From positions 171,692 through 235,691 of the forward strand of contig LUCM01003914.1 in assembly GCA_008360955.1 (NCBI GenBank): DNA of 64,000 nt, read 5' to 3'. Positions 1 through 12,900 of this stretch are shown here, piece by piece (positions within the stretch are counted from its first letter, which is position 1; each line of letters opens with the position of its first letter). This DNA is from Fasciolopsis buskii (Eukaryota; Platyhelminthes; Trematoda; Plagiorchiida; Fasciolidae). The notes under the pieces were generated by a model. It was not told the DNA's origin. It searched no databases and saw nothing but the letters and a program-made list of their open reading frames with translations. The position numbers were made by a program, and so were the translations under genes.

Positions 1-748
1 CAATCTATCGACACTCTCATTTAATAAGGTGGGATTACGTCAACACAAATAATGTTTATTTATACACTAGGGTAGTGTCCCCCCGATCCGTAGGGTGGTA
101 GCATTCTCCCTGGCATTTCAAACAAAATCATTTCACTTGATGAGGTCACAGTTTGCAAGCAATCGGTAGGAAGTTTGGTCGCTTTGCAGTGGTTGCTCTT
201 CTAAGCGCTGTAATGCTTTGACCTGTGACAACCATTTTCAGTCCTTTGGCTTGTAAATTTTAAGGTTATATCTTATAATTCAAATAAACTTCAGTTTCCC
301 TTGGGAATGCATGAAGTCTTAACAGTAGAACGAGCAACGTGGTACTGAATAAACCAACGACATGGTGGCATAGTTGCAGGAATAAAATGGTGACCTGTAA
401 TTAGGCAAAAATCTTCATTTTTTATAAGTTATAATTAGGTGACTAAGCGCCGTCTTACACGAAAGTTGTTGCATGATTTGTAGATTAGCTGCAGTAGTAA
501 TGCCAACGCCGGTAAGATCATGCACACATGGGTTTAAGCTGTCATGAAGACCGGGGCAAACAAAAGCAAGCACTCATTTTCTTGCCAACTGTATTTGATA
601 GTCTGGTAGATGTAGCCCCGGAGTTAATTGTCGGATGCGTTTCATCAAGTCTTTTGAGCAGTCGAATGTCGAACAATGTTTTGCTGCGACTTAAAGACGA
701 AGTTACCAATTTCGTGTGAGCTTTTTGTGTTTACCTATTCGGGCATCA
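1..748. other. unassigned sequence, window edge
   Basis: I see no repeat, RT similarity or convincing exon here. The short open frames have no distinctive features. The candidate minus-strand exon chain that starts at 1222 ends at 749. Confidence 0.4.
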
Positions 749-1222
749 CTATCGGACCGTGTGTCTATAAAGCTCGACTAGGCGTTTTGTGCTGACAAAT
801 GCATGATGTGTAATGCACAGCTGAGTGAACAAAACTTGAAGTCAATCAAAAACAGATGATTTTTACACGATGAAATGTAATAATATCGCATATTTGAAGT
901 AAAATTTATGGTGACTTGTGTTGCAAACACCCCAGGACCCACGGTGATTCTGCCCCGCAATTTCACCTGTGCGACTTCCACTGTCATTTCATTGTCGCTC
1001 ATCCTAACCAACCGGGGCCGCATCTCAGCGAATTTCCTGAGAAATCCAAAGTAAATGCTCAAAACATTAATATGATGAGTTTTCTTCTTAGTATCTTCCC
1101 CGTTATTCAAGATGTTGAGTGATGATTGAATTGAGACATGTATGCAAGCAAAAGTTTCTATACTGTAATATTGTGCACTGTCATCACCAAATATGACACC
1201 CACTTTGACTAGAACAAGCAAC
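749..1222 (-). CDS. candidate 3' end of a split gene, unknown product
   Basis: I do not recognise this product. On the minus strand a good acceptor (TGCTGAC branch-like motif, then TCCTTTATTTAAGCAG) opens a frame at 1222 that stays free of stops for 147 codons. A CAG|GTGAAA donor at 967/966 closes an 86-codon exon in phase 0. After a 146-nt intron, an acceptor at 821-822 (TTTTGTTCACTCAG) resumes the frame and ends at a TAG at 749-751, with a C-terminus reading LVELYRHTVR. The middle of the exon is mixed charged and hydrophobic (SIYFGFLRKFAEMRPRLVRM) with no known motif. Upstream exons are not found. Splice sites, phase and frame agree, but the frame length alone is close to chance. The alternative is non-coding DNA. 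Confidence 0.2.
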
Positions 1223-4200
1223 CTGCTTAAATAAAGGAGTCAGCACAAGTACTCATTCGTCTATTGCCCCTAGATAGAAGCGGCCACGAATAGGTGCGAG
1301 TCGACAAAATCCCATTTGTTTAATAGTGGACGTTTTATTATTTTCGAAAGCAAACATTTATTCAATACGTTTGAAAGCATACAATCACTGATCCAACCGC
1401 TTGTGAACTGTGATTTGACGGTCCTTCTGGACTGTGAGACCCGCTAGCCCTAACCCATTCCACACGAAATTTTCTGGTGACTGTTTTCTTTGTCGTTTTT
1501 TTTGCTGTCACAAATTTGATTGAGAAAAACAGGACACTCCTCGTTGGTGTTGCTACAGCCGTTGTTTGTTTTTTGATTTGGCAATGGGTAGAATAAATTT
1601 TTTAGTGGTGATTGCGCGTATAAAGAGAGCCATGCACGTCTGACAGGTAAACTGTTTTCCCAATTCATTTTGACCATTTTCTATATCTTCATCTCCCGTT
1701 GAATTTGTTGCACGCATGTCCATTCGGTACAAATTCACTTATATTTGAAAAGCTTAGGAAATATCGGCAAGTAATCCGGGACAGCTCTGTGAGTAGAATG
1801 TGCATTTCCTGAGCACCAGATGTCAAAGCGTTAACAAGTTGTGATAAAGCTTTTAGCATTTACAACTCCGATTTCTATGTGGTCTTTATTTGAAACCATT
1901 TTTTATCCAGCACTGTTTAATAGGTTCAGATGTGCCTCTATATGGCCAGTAGTAAAGCTCATGCTGGAATCCAAGTATCTGCTACACATAACCTGAGCCG
2001 AAGTTAATGACAACGAATGTAGAAAGTTAGGTGCTTTTAATGAACCTGAAACCCGGTTGAACGCTTCAACATGACAACTACACGGCACAAACTGGGCTTC
2101 AAATTCCATCTATTGTAATTGCGTCTGTTGAAATTTGAAGGAAAATGTGAACTCCCGGGTTTATCCACCAGTTTGATTGATCCTTGCTTGTAAACCGACC
2201 GCGAACGAAATATGAAGTACAAACTTTTATACTCACCGATATCTGTGGCAGAAGGAAGCACAGGTCACTTAGTTTGTCTAGTCCCAATCGAGAGCTGTCC
2301 AAGCCAAGCAATCCATCACCGGTCTTCCACGGACAACATAATTTTCCGACATGTCTTGAGCACCCGGAGTCAATTTCCCACTCCATACTTAGCTGCTCGG
2401 TACGGTAATACCAATGAACTAACTCGGACCACAATAAGGATGCTGATCAAAAGTGCTCTTGTGAATGGTGATCAAGCAATGTTTCTTCTAGATGCTCGTG
2501 CTTTCTCATTAGCGTCCTTAGTAGCAACCATTGGGACAAAGCTGAGTAGCTATATAAGAATTTACATACATGTTGCTAACACCAGTGATATATGAATCAT
2601 AAACCGAACGTACTGTACAGTTTACCGTAAATGTAGTAATAAGTGGATTCTTGAAACACCAGGCGTTTTGCTTTAAGCTTTGAAACCAGTGGGATCAATG
2701 CATTATGAATAAAAGGTGCTCTTTTATTGATTCGTACTCACAATGAATCATAGCACTGGATGCAGTTAGTAATGCGTGACGGAAAATGGCGACCTAATAT
2801 CTTACCGTTGTGAGACGATCATAGACCATTGCCCTAAGTGTGTGCGTGAAATCCATCACTTTTATACACTCATGAAAGCACGCAAACCTTGCATACATTC
2901 TCGAGAGTCAGAAACACAACGAACGAGCAGGAGGAGCAAAAAGAAATCATTTATTGCCATAGTCTCCAACAAATTGACGATATTTCATATTTCTCTCCCA
3001 ACGCATCTATAGTCCACCTTAATCAGTAGTTGGAATTACTGCCCGGCTGCATTGGGGGAAGTGGAGGGTTGCTTATTGGACCCCACCTCAAGGCTTTGTT
3101 AAGAAGATTCGATCTTCCAGACAGCTTGGCAAGACCGGGTGGAGAGTTTGCTGCAATTTGATCTCCGAAAGTTGGTATTCTAGGCCATATATGTACTGCT
3201 TCTTTGGATCAGAGCATAACTTCCCCAGCACTTTCAATAGATTCAGCGGTTAGGAAGTTTGCTTTGAAATCTGTGCTAAAATATAATTTTTCGAACCACG
3301 ACTGAGGCATATAGGCCTCTGTGTTCAGTTTAGTTCACTTTATACAACAAATAGCCCCTGCACTTATGTGCCCCACGGTGCACAGATTTATTTCTCAGAA
3401 GACCTGCAGGAGAGACCTTTGTAATAGCAGCACCATATCATGGTGTTGTTGGGCTGTTGGCAGACATGCATAATCTTATGACGAGAACATACACCGCGTA
3501 AGAACCCACTTTGTCCTAAGCTCTGTGGAAGCTTGGCATCACGCGTTTGTTAGACGATTATGATTGCTCCTCCTAGATGATTACCACTTTTTAGCTCGTT
3601 ACACTATCCTCGACCAGTGCAGTTTCTCAGCAACAAATATTTTATAGGATATATGAAGCAGGCCAAATACGTTCGGCGGACTTACTAGTTTCTGACCCGA
3701 CACAAGGTGAGCCGCACAACTGAATACCTCCGGTTTCGGCCAAGGCGCAAACTTCGGATGTTTCTAAGTGACTGCCTGAAAATCTACACAACAAAACTGT
3801 TTAGACAGATAAACAGATTAGCTGCTTCGATCACGGCTTGTACGAACTACTCCGATTCGTTTCAAAAGTTTTGGGTGATGATAATGAACTCAACTGAATT
3901 GATATCCGCCTCTCGTCCTCACGGGTGTAGGATCAGGGAGAACAATACGCACTCTCATGGAATAAGAAGTTAGACAGGTAATACAAATACTGTGAAGGTA
4001 ATTAAATCGAATTTTCCAAATGCCAAACTACTTACATGTTGCGAATAATCCAGAAAAAATAGTATTTTTGGCAGCTCGTGAGTTGGTGTTCTACATGCAC
4101 AAGTATCTATAGATTTTTCTGTTTTCCATAGTGCTGTTATAAAGGAACTACTTTTCTGTTCAAACTGAATAGTCCAAAGTTGGCTCTAATTTACACTGAA

Positions 4201-5670
4201 ATTTGGTTTCTGCAAACATTAAATGTTAAATCAATAATCTTGCTTCCGCTGTTTGGGGAAGTGTGAATTTCGACTGCATGATAAAGTCACAAATTTTATT
4301 GTCGTTAATTACAATCTAGTAATTAGCCTCCTAACAGTGAGAGTCGTAAATTTCCTACCTTTTTCAATATAGAATCAGTGAAGATGAAATAAATTTTATT
4401 TCGAATTTCTCACTGGTTCATTAGTATGGGAAATTTTATCGACACGGTGAGACTGCACTCTGAATTAATGTGACGCCTTGCGTTGATCTATGACCTAAAG
4501 GTATATACGAGGTGGCTTATCTCAAATCAAAAATTTAATCACACCTGGAAGGCCAATGGGTAAGGGCCGGGCAAATTAGTCTTCTGGATTTTCTAGGTTG
4601 TCCGTTAGTGTGAGCTGCCAACTTATTCGAAAAATGAGTGTTTTCGAGCTTTCGTAGTAGAGTTTGCTTAAGGATAGCCGAATTTGCACAGTCTGACTGG
4701 ATTCCAGGCATCACTAGATTGTGTGCAGTTAGGCTGAGCAGTTAAGTACCTGTGAATAGCAGACTAATAAAGCACCGTTGTTTGTTCGTCCTATTTGTTA
4801 ATGCCCCCACAAAATTCAGCTCTCCGGTAATTAAAAACAAGTTCTACTTGGATATATCTGTATTACTCCGAAGTGCACATTCGGAGGAGTGCCTCTTGGA
4901 AACAACAACTTTTGTCATAAAAAGACATCGGTTCACTCTCTCCCGTCCAATTTCATAGTATTGGACTCAGATTGGTCACACAGTCATGGGGCAGCTTTGG
5001 GATGGACCAGTCGATGAGTGCAATGATTCGGATCTGCATTTGTAGCCTCACATCATGTTTTGGTCCGAGCTCGCTTTTGTTTGCCTTTCGGTCAATGTTC
5101 GCATCAACAAGAAACCACATATCCTAGACGGTTGATTCTAGGCCATTATCGCCGAATACAGTTCCACTCGTAGCTTTCGATGAGATTGTCATCTTAACAA
5201 AATGTGCAGGATCAAAGTAAACACTAGAAGTAAACGGAGAAGCCAAGCACACGGCAGCAGCTACCGTGCAAGACTAGAAATCATATAAGCCTCAGAATGT
5301 ATGGATATTCTTGATGCCAATTGCTTTATCTGATCCCCGTATATCCTTTTCCAGAAATATCACACACTGAGAAACCCCTGAGATATCAGCTGACCAAGAG
5401 CCTGGGAAATGATCGCGATTACTGGTAATTAGGTAAGTGTTGGGAAATAAAGAAAGCTAGGACTGTCAGCGGCAACTGCAACTTTAATTGAATGATTAGA
5501 AATGCTGATCCAAGGAAGCGGAGACTAAGTGAGACGATGAAGAAATTCGACTTCTTACTGATTCAATCCCACGAGCACCGGCTGAACCGTGGAGCATAAC
5601 ACTTAAGGAAATAGTTTAGTTGGTCCACAGCCATAGTGATTTCTCTACCTATGATTACAAGTAAATTAAT
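1223..5670. other. unassigned intergenic or intronic sequence
   Basis: No recognisable gene. A 127-codon plus-strand frame at 2212-2595 and a 111-codon minus-strand frame over 2099-2434 overlap each other, and neither resembles a known protein. An imperfect hairpin lies at 4376-4415. Sequence just before 5671 may be a further-decayed 5' part of the RT relic, but I cannot align it. Confidence 0.4.
4376..4415. repeat. imperfect 40-nt hairpin
   Basis: The inner arms GAAATAAA and TTTATTTC pair perfectly around a single T. The outer ends CAGTGA and TCACTG also pair, with a few unpaired bases in between. The function is unknown. Confidence 0.5.
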
Positions 5671-6780
5671 ACAGATGGATAGCAGTCCTCCATCCGAAAG
5701 GGAGGTGATCAAGTATACTGGTTTTATTAAAGATTTAAGGCAGCTGGACCAGATGGACTTTCGCCATTCAGAGGGAGCGTTCGACTAAGTCGATCGCGCA
5801 TTTCGGTGGGGTAGCCTTTCTCCGAAGTATGTCCTAGAGAAATTTATTTTACTTATCCAATCTCCGCAGGTGAACAACCACCTTTTACCCCAGTTTACTA
5901 AGGCAGGCGGTGTTCATCACGATCGCCATGCTTCGCATTTCCTCCTAAAGTTCATGCTTTTGGTATGGAGATAGACCTGTCGTCATAAGATATTGGCATT
6001 GACACTCGCTCAGGCAGGAAGTTGTCTGAATTGGAATACGCCAAAGATGTTGTGATACTGAGCAAAGATTCATGTAAGCTGCAGATTTTTTGCTCATTTG
6101 AAAGGTAGCTTACATCTATTTGGTATGGGTTGTACACCTTTGAGCTGAAAAACGCTGCAGGACTAGACTGGCCCAAACTGAAACTTGTTCTCTTAGGGGA
6201 ACAATTGGATGGGGCGGATAAATTTAGTTATTTGGGTAATTGTATCTCACCTAGTGGTCATGCATCGGATGAGGCTTTTTCGCGCATACGGGGCTTGACT
6301 TGTATTCAGCAGTTTGATATCCCTCTGGTGCGGGTGTGAAACTTGCGTATCGATCAGGGGTAGAGTACACACATGGGTAGTGAGGTCAGTATTGCTCTAC
6401 GGCTACGAGGAGAAGAATATCCGAGAAGGCTTTCGAGGTCTGAACACCGTTATGTTCTTCATATTCGTGGAAATGGTTCGAGTTTACCAATAAGTCAGAT
6501 GTTAGGTGTAAGCTATTGGGTTCTAGGGTCCAGTATTTAAGGTGGTTGGGAAATATTTTGCTGTTGCCCGCAGGAGGACGGCCTGTCTCACTGTGCGCTG
6601 TTTTACAAGGTACTTGGGTTTTGCATTAAGGTTTAAAATGACCGGTCTGTAATATTCGCAAAGTATGAAAACCTTGTACTGTTCCGTGCAGATGGATTTA
6701 GGCTACCGGCAGTGGGTCTACGAGAACTACACAAGGGGTGGTCAGGGACAATAAATGATTTGACTTAGCGCCACAGTCTC
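5671..6780 (+). pseudogene. decayed RTE-like non-LTR retrotransposon RT
   Basis: This is a relic of a non-LTR reverse transcriptase, which copies element RNA into DNA at the insertion site. Pieces in order, in shifting frames: SSPPSEREVIK, then FKAAGPDGLSPF (finger region), VDRAFRWG and VLEKFILLIQS (motif A region), a LELEYAKDVVILSKD-type piece around 6037-6048, then a long stretch reading LDGADKFSYLGNCISPSGHASDE, and C-terminal pieces near RCLEHRY and an HKGWSGTINDL tail. The catalytic YADD is altered to YAKD. Several frameshifts and stops break the frame, so the element is dead. The end near 6780 is set by loss of recognisable C-terminal text. I see no poly-A or target duplication. The family assignment (RTE-like, flatworm type) is from memory; the RT identity is secure. 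Confidence 0.78.
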
Positions 6781-9768
6781 TTCTGGATAACTTACCCAAG
6801 TTGACTTTCCATTATTTCTCGTTCTTTTTCTTCTTTAAGCAGTCGGTGATATGAGACAGCAACCAAAACCAGAGACGTTGGTCCAGTGTCAGTGACAGTA
6901 CAAAATGAGACTACTACAAGAAGTTTTACACGAACTCATTGTCTTTCAGCAGGATATTTGCAACCGTATGCAGTGTGGTTTTCACAAATGTTGCTCACTG
7001 CAACGCGATTTTTCTCAGTCGGCCATTGAAAAGTTACGACTTTCCAAGGCAACCCATAAAATTGTCTTAGGCGAAGTCGAATTATCCATCCGACTGTCGT
7101 CTGTCTATAGCAAGCTGTTAGGATACAGCTAATCTGCAGGTCATGCACTCTTGGTCTTGTGTGGACTGAAGTTTTCGCATATGGTGATTCCACCCGATAA
7201 CCGATGTCTCCCGCACCACTGCTCTGTCTTGTGATTGTTCAATGAATGGATTCCGACCGACCAGTTCATTTTTAAGTCGTCCATGTCATAGCAAACTATT
7301 CAATAATGCACTGCGCGTCTGCCAACAGTTGGATAATTTCTCTTATAGTAAATACATTAGCCGCACCTATTAGGTTCAGCTCCTAATCTTAGGTGATTGC
7401 TCCACATCCTACGTTTAGCCAACACAACCCCAACAGTCTCCTCCGTTAGGAAATTGAATAATCGAATATCGGAGTAATTTCTAGTATACGCCGCATACAA
7501 AAATGTACAAAAAATAGCACATGTGAAAGATCATATTTCCGTTCACGGGACTAATCGTTAGAAAGCGTCGGAACCACGTACATCATGGTCAATCCTCAAA
7601 TGCCACGTCTCCCATCACCACTCCTGCAAGGTCTGTGTTGCTTACTACCCGAAAGAACGGCACAGACGAGTCGACAAAAACACAGTTTGCTTCATCGAAA
7701 GGCTGGGATGAATATTCTGATTTGAAAACAATTTCGCACCCAGTGTGAATAACGGACATTGCTGCAACAACTAATTTCTACGGGTAGGAACGAAAACCAC
7801 CCAACTGTATTCGTTGTAGTTCTCCTGAAATTCTAGGTGTGACGTTTCTTTTGCCAACGTAGGTACACAATTTACCAGAACATAACAGGCTAAAATATAA
7901 GTAAATGACTGAGCATTAGCCGATCAAGAACTGAACGCGTTTATTCACACATTTCTTAAATAGATCAAGGTAGAAATGAAATAAAAGTCTGTGGAATGTT
8001 GCGCCTAAAAGTAGGCAGTAAATCATCCCGCGTTACAGTTTCGTTGACTAACATTTTCGATTTTCTTTTGTTTTGGGAATATAAAAACTCTCATCAGAAA
8101 GCTTTCGTACGAGCTCTACAGTAGGCCTTTGTTTCCTCCATGTCAAAGATTATTTAATAATCGCTGCTCAACAGTTTACTTCGTTAATTCACTTCTGACA
8201 GAATACGTGTATTCCGCACTGCAACTACACACTGCACGATGACAAATTGCACACGTTTTGCTCGCGTTTTCCAAAACTTTATGAAGTGTTTTTCGCAGTC
8301 GACTAAGCTGGGCTTATTTGGGCCGAAATAAATTTGAGTGGACGTTAGCAACTTGATCCATTCTGGTCTACAAATAAAAACTCTACTTTTCCCATTACTG
8401 TGCTGTGTATATGAATATTCCTGGAGGATTCACCACCAACTTTGCGGTTATTGACGTTGAACTGACACCTGTACGAGGTACGGTCTTGTTCAAATCTACC
8501 TACACCTGTGCAATTCGTAGTTGGTTCGGAGCTGCAATTTTTTTTGATTCACTGTAAGTGTGTGCGGGTGAAGGGTTGGAAATGTTCAGTCAATGAGTCA
8601 AAGCTATACAGATATTTTAGTCCCAGTTAGATTAGTTCTGCGATTTTGACAGCCTTCAATTACTGGTCTAAGATGAACACATTTGTTTGCATAGGCATTT
8701 GCGATATTGTTAAGACACGCATTGAGTTACAGGTACAATTCGCGATTCACTGTGCTCTGTGCTGGTTTGTAGAATCTCAGAGACCATAGTAGCTGAATAA
8801 GTACGCAAGTTCATTGTTAAACGTCAGAATCCTAAGTTTCAGAGGGTAAATTCGGCATATTTTACTTCAGCTACGTTGTTCTATGATTTATGGATCAAAT
8901 AAATATCTTTTAGTTAACTAAAAGAAATATTTCTTTAGTAAAATTGCCAAACACGGAATTCAACATCACTGGATAGTGGGACATATTCCGCACCATTCGG
9001 CTACATCTTAACTGGGGCTTATTGTACCCAGCGAAATCATCAATGGGTCGCTTTCTTTCTACAACGAACTTTCCGATTTCATTGCGAACTGGGAAACAGC
9101 CCGAAATAGCAACGCAATACTATTGGTTTCAATTCTCAAGTGTAGCCTCAGATCAAGGACATTGTACAATTGAAATGGATGCGACATATTTACGATGAAA
9201 GTTTCACAATTCACAAAGAACCAGACGAGTGTGAGGGTAGTATTGTCACACCAAGTCTGGACTGATAAGGACAAATTATAGTGATACCCTTGACTAATCC
9301 AAGGTGGGATGGCAAAACGTTTAGTTAGCATATGATTCTTTTCAAAGACCATTCTGTTTAGTGTTGTCGGAACAATGAATCTCGAACAAAACTGTAAAAA
9401 ATCTTACTGACAGTTCATTTGAGACGTGACAAGCGAAAGATCGCCCTGCAGCAAACAAATATGTTCAGTTTGGTTTGGCAACCTTTGCAGTACACCTCCG
9501 TTGGATAGCAGAAGTAGGAGCGCAGGTGTCAAGTGGTATTCTTTGGTAACACTCAGTCTGAAATTCTAAGAGTTGGAATGTACCAAAAAGGCATTGGATG
9601 TACTCATGGTCTAATTACAATACCGTTAACTACCGAAATACTAGTACGATCAGCAGATTTAATTTTATGTACTATCCAACTCATTTGTTTTAAGTTAAAG
9701 TTTTCCTGATTGGTAAGCTGCTTATTAGGATATATATCTATGTCCATATGTCTTAACTGTAAGTAGCA
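6781..9768. other. unassigned sequence with one long palindrome
   Basis: No gene or RT similarity found. The first part may be the 3' untranslated tail of the preceding RT relic. A short minus-strand frame there spells a Glu/Lys-rich helix-like stretch before a good donor, but it lies inside the likely element tail and is not called. Confidence 0.4.
8907..8924. repeat. perfect 18-bp palindrome
   Basis: CTTTTAGTT is followed directly by its reverse complement AACTAAAAG. AT-rich flanks (AAATAT and AAATATTT) extend the symmetry imperfectly to about 30 bp. Confidence 0.7.
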
Positions 9769-9910
9769 TTTGGATGAACAAACAAAGTTTCCGCAGGAGC
9801 ACATGACCGTTTTCGCGGGTATTGCCTCTCGTCCGTTATGTATACCTGCTTATCTGTTGTCCAAACATCCTTGTAGTTGCACCCTCAGAACTGGTATGTC
9901 TTCTCAGAAT
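9769..9910 (-). mobile_element. diverged copy of hammerhead-bearing short element
   Basis: This segment is a diverged copy of the element at 63,614-63,752, in the same orientation. Shared blocks include TGTCCAAACATCC, ACTGGTATG (AATTGGTATG in the other copy), TTTCGCG and GAGCACA. Read on the minus strand, the hammerhead region is degenerate. The catalytic box is CGGACGA (9835-9829) instead of CUGACGA. Helix II keeps 3 of 5 pairs. GAAA is intact at 9814-9811 and the cleavage triplet reads GUC. Helix I keeps 4 of 6 pairs. An ATATAT tract follows on the minus strand, as in the other copy. I expect no ribozyme activity because the invariant U of the core is lost. Confidence 0.6.
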
Positions 9911-9924
9911 CCAATTTGTTTCAT

Positions 9925-9952
9925 ATTATATACACATATATATATATACATA
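9925..9952. repeat. AT microsatellite
   Basis: An interrupted TA/ACA run of about 28 nt immediately beside the hammerhead-element copy. Confidence 0.8.
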
Positions 9953-12900
9953 ATATTCCATACTGTCATGCAGTTGTCAAGCTTGTTAAAACAAATAATG
10001 TGTGGCCTGGTGGGATGAAATTGGCAGTGTTATTGTAAAAAGGGGCAGATTTTTTTGTGCCTGTTTGATGTCATTTTCAGCTCTTGAAGTTAGAACGGAT
10101 TTACGATAGTCCTCATTTTTTCCGTCGTTTTAGACGGTAAAATTCTGTCCCTTTCTACAAACCAGAACGTGATTTTCATGACATCGCATACATGCCGGTC
10201 AGTTATGCAATACAAATTCTTAAGACAGTAGGAAAAATGTAGAACCCTTGGCCCGGTGCGATTCTATGAACGATTAGTCAGTTCATGCCTATTTTGGATG
10301 GGACTAAGCGCTCCAAGGACAGCGGTTCCTTCCATCGCTAATTCGGGTGAACATAGCATTCCGTTTCATGGACTGCTGCATTTGGTTTGGGCGAACCAAT
10401 ATCCCACTTCAGCCAGACTGATTATCGGTGGGCAATTATTCAATGTAGCGCAAGGAAGTTCAAGCTTTTATCTTGCATGGATGTAGACAATTCTGCCTCC
10501 AGAATGCTCAGCTACTGGAAATCCACGTAGAAGTCGTAGAATTTCCAGCGGTGGGAAGAGCTATTAACCTTCCAGCTACATCGAAAGCTGAATTTCCAAT
10601 TTTCTGAAATGCCTAATTAACGGCTTCCTTTTATCTTGATAAAAGTGGTATGGTTTTTGACGTCAACTTTTGCGCGGAAATTCGGTGCGACAACAGTTGT
10701 GACCTTTAGAAATCCTCAAAACACCAAAAGAATTGCAACGAAATGTTTATTCACAAAATGCGCTTAAACACGACCAATGATGCACACCACACAGGATTGT
10801 GGAAATTTCACACAATTGTCACATAGACCGAAACACGTAGTTCAGCTACAAAAAATGTAACAATTCCCCAATTTTATGGTTTTTCCAGCGATAGGTCTTA
10901 CAAAGCAGACAGAATAAGGTAGGTGCAGCACATGTGTGTTGAAACTTTCTCCGATGTTTTGTGCCCTCATGAATACATGGGTAGTCCTCCGGGCAACACC
11001 TGTCCACAAAACGCGTAATTTACCTTAAAGGTGGAAAAGAACGGAGTATAACAAAACAAAAGCTCGTTCAATTTGAGCACCTGCTTCATTCACCACGGTT
11101 CAATCCCAGATTGAGGTCAAATGGATAAGGGAAAACATCAGCACATGCGGATGCAGGGTACAAACAAACTTGCCGTTTTCGCTTTCAATTGCTTGTTGTT
11201 TGGTCGTACAAACTTCGGTTTTTGTTCTTTTGTCTGTTTCTTCTTTTTCTGAACGTCCGCTTTTTATCAAATTTACCTTGAGAACGGAAAATATGCCAGT
11301 CAGCATGACAATAGCAAGTTGAACACAAGGCCGAGCAGGGAACCTAATCCAGATTCTCGGGTCACATGATATAGGAGGTGGAAGAAAGCAAAGGTTTTGT
11401 TCTGATTTCGTCTTTGTTGACTCTGTTGTTTAATTCAATTTTATTTGTTGCAACTTACCTACCAGATTTTTGGGTACAAGGTACCCTATGATAATTATTA
11501 CTAATCCAATCAAAATGGCAGATCAGCGATAACGAACCATATTCACAAGGATTTTACGTTTTTAGAATTGTCGGGGGATTTGAGATATTTCATTTGACAT
11601 TTTCTAAACCGTCGGTTTTAGTACCTTCTAATAGATAATAATCAGTGACATAAAAGCACAAGCACCTCACTGAATTCCACCAAAGTACGCCAACCTATCT
11701 AGTGCTTATCTGCAGCCGGGCGAAAATACTGGTGAAGATAATGGCGGACTGTACACAACGATTTCCAAACGATCTCCAAAAACCACACCTCCGGACTCTG
11801 CAAGTGAGTGCTTAGGTCACCAGTTGGGAACACTGTAGTTTGCGGCCACTCCTGGGATGATGGTGACCGAATGAAGTCTGTCTCGTAAAACCGGTCGATT
11901 TTCGGGTCTCATCAGCCGATCAATGTGATGGTAGACGGCATTTTGTTATTTTCCAACTCGGTAGCATACCTGGAAAATTAAGGTCCATTCAGCTTCGTGG
12001 CTGACCTCTAGTGGCTATGGGGAAAGCACCGTAAGCCACATAAAGAAACTCCAAGGCAGACACCACTGTTCTGTCTGAGAAAAGTCACTCGTTCGGGACT
12101 TATTTGTTTACAACCCAACCAAACCAGTTTTCGAAAAAATATCTCTAGTTTTTATTATTTGAAAGGAAATGTCTGTGAATTCCCTTCTGCTGAATATTGA
12201 ATGAACATGATTTGTGTCTCGATTTCGTGTTGCAGAACTCTATTTTTTTACCACAAAAGTACAACAATTTAGGAGAGAGGACAGCGAACATTGAACGTTT
12301 GCCGACTTAAGAAGTGACTGGCGGTAACAGTGGTCCAACTCTCAAATTTCAACTATAGGAACTACTATATTGATCTTTTTGATCGTCTTCGGCCTAAATA
12401 ACTGAAACAAAGATATCTTTGCATTCTGTCTGACTATAATATAACCTCCAAGAATCACCAACATGATATTTTAAATACTACCGTTTTGGAGTTCAAATCA
12501 CTTGAGCTCCGGGTTGACTTCTTTCAGGCAATCACTAATTTTTCACTGCCCTAGCACTGTGATTCATTTCAGTTCATCAAATAGATAAAGCAAAGAAACG
12601 GTTAAGCTAAAATTGCTGAAATTATTATGAAAGCAGGAATTTCATTTATTTGGCTGTTAGTAAGTCCCAATTTTGGGAAATTCGATTTGTGGTAATCATT
12701 GATTGAGGTGAGTCGAGTTCATCTGCCAGGTTGCCGAGTTCTTCCTGCTTTCCTATGGCCCCGTCGGTAAACCGCTAATGAAAATCACAATACTAAGCTA
12801 AGTGAACAGAAATTTCTTTCATAATACTGACTAAATGTGACAAAACTGAAAAGCGTTACTCCTGCCAAACGATGAGTAATATGTTCAGCAGGAACGAACA

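Noticed and set aside
2099..2595. Overlapping 111- and 127-codon frames on opposite strands
   Set aside because: They cannot both be real, neither shows a motif, and the lengths are near chance. The minus-strand GTGAGT donor is isolated.
6785..6860. Minus-strand Glu/Lys-rich helix-like frame before a GTAAGT site
   Set aside because: It lies in the probable 3' tail of the plus-strand RT relic and has no partner exon.
11885..11912. CTGATGA followed by GAAA on the minus strand, hammerhead-like
   Set aside because: Only five bases separate the boxes, so there is no helix II, and helix I does not pair. A few such spacings are expected by chance.
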